Counted from the stretch's first letter, positions 38,459 through 47,322 are shown. The stretch is 64,000 nucleotides of DNA from Clostridium zeae (GCF_017312485.1 NZ_BMBA01000001.1:1502396-1566395), one strand, 5' to 3'. Program-made: numbers and translations. The notes: generated by a model from the letters alone, not told the origin.

Positions 38459-38917
38459 TTAATAAAACAAATCAATTATATAATAGACTATTCCTACTAT
38501 TACAGAGGTCCCAATGCCATACACCAATACTGGACCAGCTATAGTAAACATTTTTGCTGCAAGCCCAAAAATAAAACCTTCCTTTTTAAATTCAATAGCT
38601 GGAGATACTATAGAATTTGCAAATCCTGTTATAGGAACTACAGTACCTGCTCCTGCAAATGCTGCTATCTTGTCATATATCCCTACACCAGTTAACAATG
38701 CTCCTATAAACACCATTATTATAGCAACCCATGTAGCCGTATCGTCTTTTGCCACACCCCAGGATGTAAGAGTGTTAGAAAAAAATTCACCAATATCGCA
38801 AATAATACCGCCGACTATAAAAGCATTGATACAATTCCTAAGTAGTTTAGGCTTAGGCTCAGATTCCTTTGACAGCTGATCAAACCTTTTCTTTATTTTC
38901 TCTTCTTTTGCTTCCAT
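38459..38917 (-). CDS. spoVAC: Stage V sporulation protein AC
   Basis: A 152-residue membrane protein; in Bacillus SpoVAC behaves as a mechanosensitive channel subunit for Ca-DPA release. A charged cytoplasmic start (KEEKIKKRFDQLSKESEPKPKL) is followed by helices and AGAGTVVPITGFANSIVSPAIEFKKEGFIFG, the family hallmark (given in part: VVPITGFANS). It is first in the operon. A weak sigma-F/G-like promoter is at 39029-39057. Confidence 0.95.
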   Translation of the reverse strand: MEAKEEKIKKRFDQLSKESEPKPKLLRNCINAFIVGGIICDIGEFFSNTLTSWGVAKDDTATWVAIIMVFIGALLTGVGIYDKIAAFAGAGTVVPITGFANSIVSPAIEFKKEGFIFGLAAKMFTIAGPVLVYGIGTSVIVGIVYYIIDLFY

Positions 38918-39028
38918 ATGCTCCCTTCTTCCTTTTTAAACTTTTTTAACTTTGGATACATATTTATATCAACTAGAACCTTGTATGATTTAATTATTGT
39001 TATGCCAACTTAAAAACCAAATTTCAAT

Positions 39029-39057
39029 TATTATGGTTATATTTTGTGGAATTATAG
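39029..39057 (-). promoter_or_regulatory. Possible forespore (sigma-G/F) promoter of the spoVA operon
   Basis: On the minus strand CTATA (39057-39053), 17 bases, CATAATA (39035-39029). It is one base from GNATR and matches CATnnTA. The position, about 110 bases before spoVAC, is plausible. Weak evidence. Confidence 0.3.
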
Positions 39058-39174
39058 AATATTTATAAGCACCAAAATTTAGTTTCTAAAAAATGCAAAA
39101 TAAAGACCGCTAATTTTCATTATCGATCTTTACTATTATAATTAGTTATACGTATTAAGTTTTCTTATCATTAA

Positions 39175-39276
39175 TAAAGTATCAAAGTTATTATTTAAAT
39201 TAAATGGTTAAGCAAGCTTATTAAAACATCGGATGATTAATCATTTAATTTCATTACAGTACTTTGAAAGCTTTTA
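39175..39276. repeat. Palindromic repeat family B, copy 5
   Basis: Ends TATCAAAGTTATTATTTAAA / TTACAGTACTTTGAAAGCTT and AAATTAAATGGTTA / TAATCATTTAATTTCA. The core retains AGCTTATTAAAACATCGGAT. It sits between the sigF terminator and the spoVA promoter region. Confidence 0.6.
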
Positions 39277-39278
39277 AA

Positions 39279-39312
39279 CAAAAAAAACGGTGGTTATCCA
39301 TCCGTTTTTTAA
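39279..39312 (-). terminator. Terminator of the spoIIA (sigF) operon
   Basis: AAAAAACGG pairs with CCGTTTTTT, with an internal GG/CC pair around TTAT. The stem begins in the sigF stop codon. Confidence 0.75.
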
Positions 39313-40067
39313 AATTCAGATAATTTTTTCCGCATTTGCTGAAGTACTTTCTTTTCTATCCTAGAAACTTGTACTTGGCTAATCCCAAGCATCTTTGCTA
39401 CCTGTATCTGGGTTTTATCTTTAAAATATCTAAGAAGTATTATCTGTCTTGATTTTGGCTCTAAACTTTTTAATGCTTCCTTTAAAGCTAACCTGTCTAC
39501 CATTTCTGCATCTTCTTCACCATTTTCAGCTATCTTATCGATTAATAGCACTGGTGAACCATCATCTTGGTGTATTGTATCATACAGGTATTGCATACTA
39601 TTAGCGGATTCTAAAGCAAACACAATTTCTTCCTTGTCTATCCCTGAATACTCTGCTAACTCTTCAATAGTAGGCTCTCTGTCCAACTTTTTTGAAAGCT
39701 CTTCTCTACTGAAGTGAAGTTTTCTTGCTAAGGTTTTTGTATTTCTAGATACTTTTATAAAACCATCATCTCTTAAAAATCTTTTTATTTCTCCCATAAT
39801 CATCGGTACAGCATATGTTGAGAATTTTACATTGAAGGAATCATCAAAATTATTGATAGCCTTTACAAGCCCTATAGATCCTATCTGAAATATGTCTTCA
39901 TAATCATAGCCCCTATTAAGAAATTTTCTGCTAATAGATGAAACTAAAGGCATATTAATCTCAATAAGTCTATTCATTGCTTCTGTACTGCCCTTTTTTG
40001 CCTGCCTTATAAGTTCTGTATTGTCATTATAATTGAACTCTTCTCTTTTAAAATTATTATACTCCAT
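39309..40067 (-). CDS. sigF: RNA polymerase sigma-F factor (forespore)
   Basis: A 252-residue sigma-70 family factor, first forespore-specific sigma of sporulation. Region 2 is YEDIFQIGSIGLVKAINNFD and FSTYAVPMIMGEIKRFLRDDG; the region 4 helix-turn-helix is TQIQVAKMLGISQVQVSRIEKKVL. Activity is held by the anti-sigma SpoIIAB and released by SpoIIAA after septation; both are encoded immediately upstream. It starts ten bases after spoIIAB. Confidence 0.97.
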   Translation of the reverse strand: MEYNNFKREEFNYNDNTELIRQAKKGSTEAMNRLIEINMPLVSSISRKFLNRGYDYEDIFQIGSIGLVKAINNFDDSFNVKFSTYAVPMIMGEIKRFLRDDGFIKVSRNTKTLARKLHFSREELSKKLDREPTIEELAEYSGIDKEEIVFALESANSMQYLYDTIHQDDGSPVLLIDKIAENGEEDAEMVDRLALKEALKSLEPKSRQIILLRYFKDKTQIQVAKMLGISQVQVSRIEKKVLQQMRKKLSEF

Positions 40068-40077
40068 AGATTATCAC

Positions 40078-40509
40078 CTAACCTACAGAATTGAATTTCT
40101 TTTTCATTACTATCTTAGTTCCCTTTACTCCATTACTAAACACCTCTAAAGAGTCCATGAAAGTCTCCATAACAGTAAATCCCATACCAGATCTTTCTAA
40201 GTCAGGTCTAGAAGTATACAGTGGTTGCATTGCTACATTTAAGTCTTTAATTCCAGTTCCAGCATCTTCAATTATAATAGTAGCTTCACTACCCTCCAAT
40301 ATGGTTTCTATACTAACTATCCCATCTTCTTTCTCTTCATAGCCATGAATTATTGAATTGGTTACAGCTTCTGATACAGCAGTTTTGACATCACTTAATT
40401 CTTCTATTGTTGGGTCAAGTTGAGATATAAAAGCAGCTACAGCAACTCTTGCAAAACCCTCATTTTGAGATTTACTTAAAAATTCTATCTTCATTTTATT
40501 TCCTTCCAC
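40078..40509 (-). CDS. spoIIAB: Anti-sigma-F factor / serine kinase SpoIIAB
   Basis: A 143-residue GHKL-fold protein that binds sigma-F and phosphorylates SpoIIAA on serine. The N box is [14 protein letters not shown], the G1 box [11 protein letters not shown], and the G2 region [13 protein letters not shown]. Two starts have ribosome sites: GTG 40509 (AAGGGGG, seven bases) and ATG 40494 (AAGGA, six bases). The longer form fits the length of the N-terminus in Bacillus, so I kept it, with the shorter as an alternative. It lies 15 bases after spoIIAA. Confidence 0.95.
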   Translation of the reverse strand: MEGNKMKIEFLSKSQNEGFARVAVAAFISQLDPTIEELSDVKTAVSEAVTNSIIHGYEEKEDGIVSIETILEGSEATIIIEDAGTGIKDLNVAMQPLYTSRPDLERSGMGFTVMETFMDSLEVFSNGVKGTKIVMKKKFNSVG

Positions 40510-40524
40510 GCTAATTCCCCCTTG

Positions 40525-40860
40525 TTAAATGCATTTAATAGCATCGTTTATGCTTTCGTAAGAATTAATAATTTTGAACATACCCGATAATTCAAATACT
40601 CTCTTTACATTTTTATTTGCTGCCACTACACTTACTTTACCATTTCTCATTGAAAGTCTCTTATATCTTCCTATAACCATTCCTATTCCTGAACTATCCA
40701 TAAAAGTTACTCTTGAAAAATCAAAGACAAGACTTTTCACTCCATCCCTATCAATTCTATCATCAACTTTCACTCTTATTTCCTCTGCACTATGGTGGTC
40801 TAATTCACCTGTCAGTGCCACAATCAAATTATCTTCAACTTTTTTAAAATTTAAATCCAT
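40525..40860 (-). CDS. spoIIAA: Anti-sigma-F factor antagonist SpoIIAA
   Basis: A 111-residue STAS-domain protein. When dephosphorylated by SpoIIE it displaces sigma-F from SpoIIAB. The phosphorylated serine is in FMDSSGIGM (Ser57). TGELDHHSAEEIR is the family opening. The ATG at 40860 is unusual: the strong Shine-Dalgarno site (TAAGGAGGTGA, 40896-40886) is 25 bases away, with a perfect hairpin between them. No other start in this frame is available after the TAA that overlaps the site. It is first in the spoIIAA-spoIIAB-sigF operon. Confidence 0.96.
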   Translation of the reverse strand: MDLNFKKVEDNLIVALTGELDHHSAEEIRVKVDDRIDRDGVKSLVFDFSRVTFMDSSGIGMVIGRYKRLSMRNGKVSVVAANKNVKRVFELSGMFKIINSYESINDAIKCI

Positions 40861-40864
40861 AAAT

Positions 40865-40885
40865 ATTACTCTAAAATAGAGTAAT
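40865..40885 (-). promoter_or_regulatory. Hairpin between the Shine-Dalgarno site and start codon of spoIIAA
   Basis: ATTACTCTA (40885-40877), loop TTT, TAGAGTAAT (40873-40865): nine perfect pairs directly after AGGAGGTGA and four bases before the ATG. Folding would bring the ribosome site to a normal distance from the start; melting would separate them. The same stretch can be read as GTG plus six codons and TAA (40889-40866). Confidence 0.6.
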
Positions 40886-40932
40886 TCACCTCCTTAGCTA
40901 TTTTGCCAATTTAGTTTCCTTCTTTTTCCATA

Positions 40933-40962
40933 ATTCTATCATAAAAATTTGTACTAAGTCAA
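40933..40962 (-). promoter_or_regulatory. Candidate promoter of the spoIIA operon
   Basis: TTGACT (40962-40957), 18 bases, TAGAAT (40938-40933). It reads as a sigma-A-like promoter, and the GAAT in its -10 also suits sigma-H, known to drive spoIIA in Bacillus. I saw no good AGGA-type -35 for sigma-H. Confidence 0.45.
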
Positions 40963-41082
40963 ACATATTTATCATATATTTCTATTTTATGGTATTTTTT
41001 AGTATAAATGTAATTATAGATACTACCAGTAACGATCATAAAAAATTAAGTAATACATAGTTTTCATATCTGTGTTAAAGTA

Positions 41083-41110
41083 AAAAGAGAGGCAATTCAC
41101 CTCTCTTTTC
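41083..41110 (-). terminator. Terminator of the Lon-like protease gene
   Basis: AAAAGAGAGG pairs with CCTCTCTTTT around a seven-base loop, 17 bases after the stop codon. Confidence 0.85.
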
Positions 41111-41126
41111 ACTTAATTACAAGTTC

Positions 41127-43421
41127 TTATTTAATTTTATTATACAAGGCTATTTCACTTTTTATTGAACTCAAAATATCTTCTAAAGTACATGTCTCAT
41201 CAGCCATAAGAATTTGAATTGCATCATTTATATCGTTGATGGCATAAAGGTGGAATTCCCCATTTTCTATAGATCTTTCTACTTCATTATTCAGTATAAT
41301 ATCATTTACGTTAGATGATGGAATAATTACTCCTTTACCAAAAACTGTATCAATACTTTTACATACCTTATAAAATCCTTCTATCTTCTCATTAACTCCA
41401 CCTATAGGCTGTACTTCTCCAAATTGGTTTAAGGAGCCTGTGACAGCTATATTTTGCTTTATAGGGATTTTACTTATAGCGGAAATCATGCAGACCAGCT
41501 CAGCAATAGATGCACTGTCGCCTTCAAGCATGCCATAAGTCTGTTCAAAGCTCACATGAAAATCAACAGGAATTCTAGAATAAGGATCTATAAGAGTATT
41601 TAATAGACCTTTTAAGATATCGATAGATTTTGCATGTATATTACCACTTAAATTGCTTTCCCTATGCACATCTACGATTCTTCCTACACCTTTATAACAT
41701 ATACAGGTTATTCTAGTAGGCTTACCAAAACTATAATAGCCTGTATCTAAAACCGATAAACCATTTATACTTCCAACTACCTTTGACTTTACATCAATTA
41801 ACATCTTTCTTTCTTTAAACATTTCAATTATATCTTTTTCTATCAACTGTTCATTATAAGCTACTGCAATTATTTCTTTACGTCCTATTAATCTTTTATC
41901 AATTTTCTTTGCCACGTTATTTGCTAGTATAAGTATTCTTCCTATCTCTTCATCATCGATAAATATCTTGTGCTTATCTTGAGCTTTTCTTGATAGAAAT
42001 TTTCCTATTTCATTAATTGCTTCGCTACTTATACTTAACAAATTGTTTTTCGTTTTAATTTCATCTATCATAGTGGCCAATGAATTTTTCACTTCTTCAT
42101 TTATGAGCACATAAGGATTATACTCTGCTTTTATTTTGAAAAGGTTCTTAAAATCTTCATCATAAGTGTATAAAGTATCATATGTCTCACTATCCCCTAT
42201 TATTATAATCTTCAAATTTATATCAATTGGTATTGGCTTCATACCATTTAGAGCTAAGAACTCCAAATAACCTCTATTATAATCATAGCTTACTTTATTA
42301 CTCATAAGAGTTTTTCTCAAATAATAATAGCTTCCGGCGTTATTTAGAAGCGAACTTGCTCTAATTATCAAACACCCTTCATTAGCATTTAATAATGAAC
42401 CTGCTGTGATAAGTGATACATCTGTTGAATATACTCCATTATGATTTTCATAATCAATGCTTCCGATCAAGTTGTTTACACTTGGATCCTCTTCAAATAT
42501 AACTTTAGGATATTTTACATCCTTATTATCAACTAGAAGATTGATATTATTTCTATTTACTATTTCATCTATCTTTTCCATATCATCTTCATAGTTCATA
42601 GAATAATTTTCAATAGTTTCTTCTTCTATTAAACTGCAGACATTATTTAAATATTCTAAAGCTTCCTTTTCTTCTATAAACTCTTTAAATATATCTTCCT
42701 TAATATCTTTTGATTCTTCATCCAAATAACTTTTAAATATTCTCTTTATTTTATCTATTGAGTTTAATTCAATATCCTTTAACTGCTCCAAGACATCTTC
42801 TGCTCCAGTTTTAAGTTTACTTGCCTTTGTTACAATCTGTTCTTTTGAATTTTGTTCTAACCCATCATACTCTTTTTCAGTCATGGCTTCACCCTCTTTT
42901 AGAGGTATAAATGCAAATCCATTGGTAGTGGCTTTTACATCAAACCCTTCATTCTTAGCCATTTGAACAAGATCTTCAATATAATCAGTTCTCTTTCTCT
43001 GTATTTCCTCTATTATTGTTTCTTTTTCTTTATTTGATGATGAGTTATAAAAATTAAATATTTTCTCCAGATAAAAGCTTTTGATTGCTTCTAATCTGTC
43101 TTTGAATTTCTTTCCCTTACCATTAGCAATAAACAATGGAGTAGGATATCTAGGATCCTCTAGTGTTACATAACAAATATCCTTTGGACATGACCTACTA
43201 CTAAGACTATCTTCAATAAAACTAATTATATTTTCAAGTTTTTCTTTAGAAAATAAGTCTATAAGATAAACGTTAAATCCCTCTTTCTCTATGTGTAAAG
43301 CAGTTTCAATATTCTTATAGACCTCAGTATATTCTGGTATAAACTTTTTATCCTCTGTTCTAGATAATCGATTAAAATCTACATTATAAACGACCTCTTG
43401 TGGAGTTAACTCTCTCTTCAT
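41127..43421 (-). CDS. Lon-family (S16) protease with degenerate ATPase domain
   Basis: A 764-residue protein. The C-terminal S16 protease domain is complete: serine 636 in EGDSASIAELV and lysine 679 in PIGGVNEKIEGF. Their spacing of 43 residues matches the Ser679-Lys722 spacing of E. coli Lon. The N-terminal ATPase part follows the LonB/LonC layout (TAGSLLNANEGCLII, PIPIDINLKIIIIGD), but the expected P-loop after residue 45 reads LIDLFSKEKLENI with no GxxGxGK, and the Walker B aspartate in the YLILDA-type strand is arginine (CLIIRA). A charged coiled-coil insert spans about 130-290. It resembles ATP-independent LonC-type proteases. It lies just upstream of spoIIAA on the same strand, with its own terminator, so any role in sporulation is inference. 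Confidence 0.85.
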   Translation of the reverse strand: MKRELTPQEVVYNVDFNRLSRTEDKKFIPEYTEVYKNIETALHIEKEGFNVYLIDLFSKEKLENIISFIEDSLSSRSCPKDICYVTLEDPRYPTPLFIANGKGKKFKDRLEAIKSFYLEKIFNFYNSSSNKEKETIIEEIQRKRTDYIEDLVQMAKNEGFDVKATTNGFAFIPLKEGEAMTEKEYDGLEQNSKEQIVTKASKLKTGAEDVLEQLKDIELNSIDKIKRIFKSYLDEESKDIKEDIFKEFIEEKEALEYLNNVCSLIEEETIENYSMNYEDDMEKIDEIVNRNNINLLVDNKDVKYPKVIFEEDPSVNNLIGSIDYENHNGVYSTDVSLITAGSLLNANEGCLIIRASSLLNNAGSYYYLRKTLMSNKVSYDYNRGYLEFLALNGMKPIPIDINLKIIIIGDSETYDTLYTYDEDFKNLFKIKAEYNPYVLINEEVKNSLATMIDEIKTKNNLLSISSEAINEIGKFLSRKAQDKHKIFIDDEEIGRILILANNVAKKIDKRLIGRKEIIAVAYNEQLIEKDIIEMFKERKMLIDVKSKVVGSINGLSVLDTGYYSFGKPTRITCICYKGVGRIVDVHRESNLSGNIHAKSIDILKGLLNTLIDPYSRIPVDFHVSFEQTYGMLEGDSASIAELVCMISAISKIPIKQNIAVTGSLNQFGEVQPIGGVNEKIEGFYKVCKSIDTVFGKGVIIPSSNVNDIILNNEVERSIENGEFHLYAINDINDAIQILMADETCTLEDILSSIKSEIALYNKIK

Positions 43422-43575
43422 AACGTCCCACTCAAAAATTGCAAAAGTTAATCTTTCCCCAATTTATTAGAGCAGTTCCCTCCTCTATAAAGTAATTTAC
43501 TATATTAATATTCTATTTTTTTAATTTTAGGTATAAAATTTTTCAATATATTTCATCAAGTTTCATCAAAATACG

Positions 43576-43614
43576 AAAAAGGTATAGACCATTACACATA
43601 ATCTATACCTTTTA
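43576..43614 (-). terminator. Terminator of deoC
   Basis: AAAAGGTATAGA (43577-43588) pairs exactly with TCTATACCTTTT (43602-43613). It is symmetric, so it may also act on the other strand. The arm sequence is shared with the terminator at 13637-13694. Confidence 0.75.
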
Positions 43615-43750
43615 ATCAATTTTATATTTAATTATAGAATTCATTTATATTCTACACAGTAGATAAAATCCTTTTAATCCTCTGATTACAATTAATCAGA
43701 ATTTTAAAACTAGCTTTAGTTTTAAAGTTATCCATATATATGTGTATATC

Positions 43751-44425
43751 TTAATAAGTAGAGTCAGATTTCTTGCCTTCACATATTTCTATAGAAGCTG
43801 ATGCACCAATTCTTGTAGCACCATTTTCAATCATTTTTAAAGCACCTTCTTGACTTCTAACTCCACCAGAAGCTTTAACGCCTAAGTCTGGACCAACAGT
43901 TTCTCTCATTAACTTAATATCAGCTTCGGTTGCTCCACCAGTTGAGAAACCTGTTGAAGTTTTAACAAAATCTGCTCCTGCTTCCTTAGAAAGTTTGCAA
44001 GCAATTACTTTCTCATCATCAGTCAATAAACAAGATTCTATTATAACTTTTGTAAGCGCTTTCCCTCTAGCAGCATCTACAACTGCTTTTATATCTTCTT
44101 TTACATACTCATAATCTTTATCTTTTAATTTTCCTATATTTATAACCATATCTACTTCGTTTGCACCTTTAAGTATTGCATCACTTGTTTCAAAGGCTTT
44201 AACCTCTTTAGTATTGGCTCCCAAAGGGAATCCGATTACAGTACAAACCTTTACTTCACTTCCGTTTAATAACTTTGCTGCCAATTCTACATTGGAAGGG
44301 TTTACACATACTGATGCAAAGTTATATTCAAGTGCTTCCTTACAAAGTTTTTCTACACCAGCTTTTGTAGCCTCTGGTTTAAGTAAAGTATGATCGATCA
44401 TTCTAGCTAATTGTTCTTTATTCAT
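43751..44425 (-). CDS. deoC: Deoxyribose-phosphate aldolase
   Basis: The 224-residue class I aldolase splits 2-deoxyribose-5-phosphate into glyceraldehyde-3-phosphate and acetaldehyde. Visible motifs: [11 protein letters not shown] at the N-terminus, VIGFPLGAN, the Schiff-base lysine in [15 protein letters not shown], and [15 protein letters not shown] precedes the ATG. It works in deoxynucleoside catabolism, like cdd elsewhere in the window, but here it stands alone, flanked by a repeat and a terminator. Confidence 0.97.
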   Translation of the reverse strand: MNKEQLARMIDHTLLKPEATKAGVEKLCKEALEYNFASVCVNPSNVELAAKLLNGSEVKVCTVIGFPLGANTKEVKAFETSDAILKGANEVDMVINIGKLKDKDYEYVKEDIKAVVDAARGKALTKVIIESCLLTDDEKVIACKLSKEAGADFVKTSTGFSTGGATEADIKLMRETVGPDLGVKASGGVRSQEGALKMIENGATRIGASASIEICEGKKSDSTY

Positions 44426-44613
44426 TTCTTCCTCCTATTTATTAAAAGTTTTAATAAATTTTTATATTTCATAGTTTTTATATAGTTTCAGCTTCAACAA
44501 TTATTTTATTTCTTCTTAAATATATAATATTGAAGTAAGTATCGAAACACATATTCATTATAATCTTATATATATTTTTAGTCTACATCTTTATAGATGT
44601 ATCACTTTGTAAT

Positions 44614-44729
44614 AAAATTTGGCGATGTTGAAGCACCGTGTTGAAATTAAGTGTTTATCAATTCGATGCTTTAATGGACTTACGAAAAGAATTAATTTCA
44701 ACAATATGCTTAAACATAGCCTAAAATTT
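44614..44729. repeat. Palindromic repeat family B, copy 6
   Basis: Ends AAATTTGGCGATGTTGAAGC and GCTTAAACATAGCCTAAAAT, with GTTGAAATTAAGTG / TTAATTTCAAC inside; the core keeps GATGCTTTAATGGACTTACG. The right end gives the clearest family terminus. A preceding ATAGATGTATCACTT (44593) also precedes copy 3. Confidence 0.65.
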
Positions 44730-44743
44730 AAATGTTAATCTAT

Positions 44744-45115
44744 TTACTTACGAACTTTAATTCTTTCAGATGAGCAGATTATAGTTAATATACTTACTAT
44801 GCAAAGTACTCCTTCAGCTAAAATGAAGATCAAATTCATTTTCTCATATAATATAGTAGAAATACCTATTATCATACTTATTATTATAAAGATTTTATAT
44901 GTACTTCTCATCTTAAATATTACGAAGATAAGCAGAATGAGTTTTAGAATATACAGTGTACTTAACACTATAGTTTGACTTTCAGTTGGTATCATTCCTG
45001 CCAAAACTGGCACACTCAGCTGTTTATAGAAGTAAACCCCACTCATAAAAAAACATTCTAAAAAGAGAATAGTTAAGAAAACTACTCTATAATTCTTTAA
45101 GCTATTTTTCATCAT
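44744..45115 (-). CDS. Small four-helix membrane protein, unknown
   Basis: 123 residues with four predicted transmembrane helices (about 9-28, 46-65, 71-88, 91-112) and a short basic tail (SSERIKVRK). I do not recognise a family. ATG 45115 follows AGGGAGTA closely; a second ATG three bases later is equally possible. It lies downstream of the DUF4003-like gene on the same strand with an 87-base gap holding a small AAGTGGTA/TACCACTT hairpin, so the two may be cotranscribed. Confidence 0.6.
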   Translation of the reverse strand: MMKNSLKNYRVVFLTILFLECFFMSGVYFYKQLSVPVLAGMIPTESQTIVLSTLYILKLILLIFVIFKMRSTYKIFIIISMIIGISTILYEKMNLIFILAEGVLCIVSILTIICSSERIKVRK

Positions 45116-45202
45116 TACTCCCTGTTAAAGTGGTACACCTTATGTATACCACTTCTTAATTAATTTATACTTTCTAAGTTATATAGAGAGATAATCCATC
45201 TC

Positions 45203-46156
45203 TTAGTTTGCTCTAGATATTATAGCCTGCTGCTGACTCACTAAACTGTAATTTATTATAAGAGCCATTATTGAATTTAAATAATTAGTTTTAAGCTGCT
45301 TCTTACTAAGTATAACCATAAACATAGAAATCATCAATCTAAAGCCTCTATCCATAAAAAATTGATAATCAGGAAGTCCATTCAAGTATTTTTCCACACT
45401 ATAAACTTCTCTCATGAAACCATCAGCATCGTTTATAACCGTAGATGCAACACCAATAACCCCTACATATTGAGGCTGTATACTTCCAACATTATTCTTT
45501 ACTAGTTTACATATATCAATAGTCTTTTCTAAATTATTATTCCATTGATCTGGATTTGTACATAATATTGTTGCTAAAGTTTGAGAACCATTATTAGTAG
45601 TAAAATCATAATCAGTTATCTTATCATAGGCTTTGTTAGTTATGTCCATATATGTACGACTACTCAACCCTTGAGTCACCAAAATCGCACATATAATATA
45701 GTCATCTGAAGAAGTTACATTGTGATATTCTTCTTTCATCAATAAAAAGATTTCTCTCATTCTTTCTGATACCGTATACATCTCTTCATCCTTAAAATTT
45801 TCCGTCAAAATCCATATACCTATGGATAAATATGGGCTTTCAACAAAACCATTATCTTTTAAATGTTCTTCCCACTTTTGTATTCTTATAAATCTTTGCT
45901 GCCACTCTTCTTCAAGTGATAACAATATTGAAATGACATATAAATTATTTCCCCTAAAAGTAGAAAACCAGCTTGTACTATCTTTTATAAATTTTCTTAT
46001 AGCTCTAATTTTCTCATAATTTAACTCTTTAGCTGAGCTCGTAAGTATCAGTGCTGCAAAATGATTTAACAAATCTCCATCATACCTCAATTTATTTTTA
46101 CTTTTTATATAATTATTTATCATTAAATCCACATTCTTTTTAAGTATACTATCCAT
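45203..46156 (-). CDS. DUF4003-like protein
   Basis: A 317-residue all-helical soluble protein without signal peptide. Segments such as DLLNHFAALILTSSAK, GNNLYVISILLSLEEEW and YIICAILVTQGLSSR agree with my memory of the DUF4003 family in Firmicutes, described only by conservation. The start has AGAGGT upstream. It is preceded by a 600-base gene-free region. No catalytic motif is apparent, and the repeated helical pairs suggest a scaffold or binding role, which is speculation. Confidence 0.6.
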   Translation of the reverse strand: MDSILKKNVDLMINNYIKSKNKLRYDGDLLNHFAALILTSSAKELNYEKIRAIRKFIKDSTSWFSTFRGNNLYVISILLSLEEEWQQRFIRIQKWEEHLKDNGFVESPYLSIGIWILTENFKDEEMYTVSERMREIFLLMKEEYHNVTSSDDYIICAILVTQGLSSRTYMDITNKAYDKITDYDFTTNNGSQTLATILCTNPDQWNNNLEKTIDICKLVKNNVGSIQPQYVGVIGVASTVINDADGFMREVYSVEKYLNGLPDYQFFMDRGFRLMISMFMVILSKKQLKTNYLNSIMALIINYSLVSQQQAIISRAN

Positions 46157-46752
46157 AGCTTTACCTCTTTCTAAGTCCTGCTTATCCTTTTAAAGGTTAT
46201 TAAATATCATATACTAATTGTATTATTTATTCTCCATAATATCAATTAATAAATTGTAACAATGTTGTTAATTATATTTATGATTATTAGTTAAGTTTTT
46301 GCTTATAATAAAGTATAAGGTTGATTTTCTACTTTGCTATTTTATTAACATCAATTGTATGCTATAATACTAGTTGTTTATTATGTTTTATAGGTTTTAA
46401 CGCTTAAACTTAACTGTAGACATATGTGCTCTTTATTTAATAAATTTCTAATTCTTATAATTATTTTATTGAAAAATATAATTGGCATTATGTGAAATTA
46501 ATTATTTTTTTGTAAACTAGCTAAATTATAAATATTAATTGAAACGTACATATGCTTTTTATATAGGTCCTACTTATCAAGATTAGTGTGTGAATACTGT
46601 TTTTTATCTATATATTAACCACAATTCTTGATATATGATAATTTAAAAATGAATTAGATTTAGAATAAAAGATTTTCTGGCCTTAGTTAATTGTTTAAGT
46701 TAAACTACTAAAATGGACTTATAATATTTGAATATGAAAAGGAGTTTTAACT
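46157..46752. other. 596-base gene-free region with an extended -10 promoter
   Basis: No open frame of note on either strand. TGCTATAAT at 46360-46368 is an extended -10 element on the plus strand, lacking a good -35. If used, it would give a leader of about 370 bases before the 138-residue gene, or a separate small RNA. A second TATAAT at 46720-46725 is only 28 bases before that gene and also lacks a clear -35. Nothing else is recognised. Confidence 0.35.
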
Positions 46753-47169
46753 ATGGGTTTTAAGGAAAAACTATCGAAATATTATACTGACTCATACATA
46801 AAAAAGTATGGTGATAGAATGGCTCAATTTCAAGGAACAGTTATATCAGCTAAGGTTGAAGAAAAAACTATTCTTTGGATATTTCATACAATAGCAGCTA
46901 CCCTAATAATAAGACCAGAGAGAAGTAAGGCAGTTATTAAATGTTCTTACAAAAAGAATAGATGGTTTAAAAAGCCAGAATTTATAGCAATTAATCAAGG
47001 TCATAATGTTATGATCCAAGGTTTAAAGAGTGATAAAAAATCAAAATCATCCGGTGATGTAATTCAGATAATGAACGTTATAAACTTCACTACTAAGAAG
47101 GATTTATTCCCAGTAGATCATTCACAAATAAAGAAAGCTAAACAACAGCAAGTTACTAGAACAAAATAA
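46753..47169 (+). CDS. Basic hypothetical protein, unknown
   Basis: A 138-residue, lysine-rich, mostly beta protein (FQGTVISAKVEEKTILWIF, IIRPERSKAVIKCSYKKN). The KDLFPVDHSQIKKAKQQQ tail is charged. There is no signal peptide or clear membrane helix, though ILWIFHTIAATLII (about 40-53) is hydrophobic. I do not recognise the family. AAAAGGAG lies eight bases before the ATG, and a terminator follows directly, so it is a monocistronic plus-strand gene among minus-strand neighbours. Confidence 0.65.
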   Translation: MGFKEKLSKYYTDSYIKKYGDRMAQFQGTVISAKVEEKTILWIFHTIAATLIIRPERSKAVIKCSYKKNRWFKKPEFIAINQGHNVMIQGLKSDKKSKSSGDVIQIMNVINFTTKKDLFPVDHSQIKKAKQQQVTRTK

Positions 47170-47198
47170 AAGAATTGCGAACCTTCGCAATTCTTTTT
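47168..47198 (+). terminator. Terminator after the 138-residue gene
   Basis: AAAAGAATTGCGA pairs with TCGCAATTCTTTT around ACCT, followed by T's. It begins at the stop codon. Confidence 0.85.
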
Positions 47199-47200
47199 CA

Positions 47201-47322
47201 TTTTGGCTAATATTACTTTAAAAATTAGGCACATGTCCATAAATCATTTAATTCTAACTGCTTGTTCATATAGTATTTACTGGAGATGCACCTAATTTTT
47301 ATTTTTCTATCTAGCCAAAACC
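47201..47322. repeat. Palindromic repeat family B, copy 7
   Basis: Outer ends TTTTGGCTAATATTACTT and TATCTAGCCAAAA, inner AAAATTAGGCACATG / GCACCTAATTTTT. On the minus strand it carries ACTATATGAACAAGCAGTTA and GAATTAAATGATT, the family core. It sits between two convergent genes. Confidence 0.6.

Noticed and set aside
38514-38879. 121-residue plus-strand frame opposite spoVAC
   Set aside because: Antisense shadow; spoVAC is conserved and in the right operon.
45128-45154. AAGTGGTA/TACCACTT hairpin as a terminator between two minus-strand genes
   Set aside because: Eight-base stem with no U-run on the transcribed strand; left as a note in the neighbouring gene.
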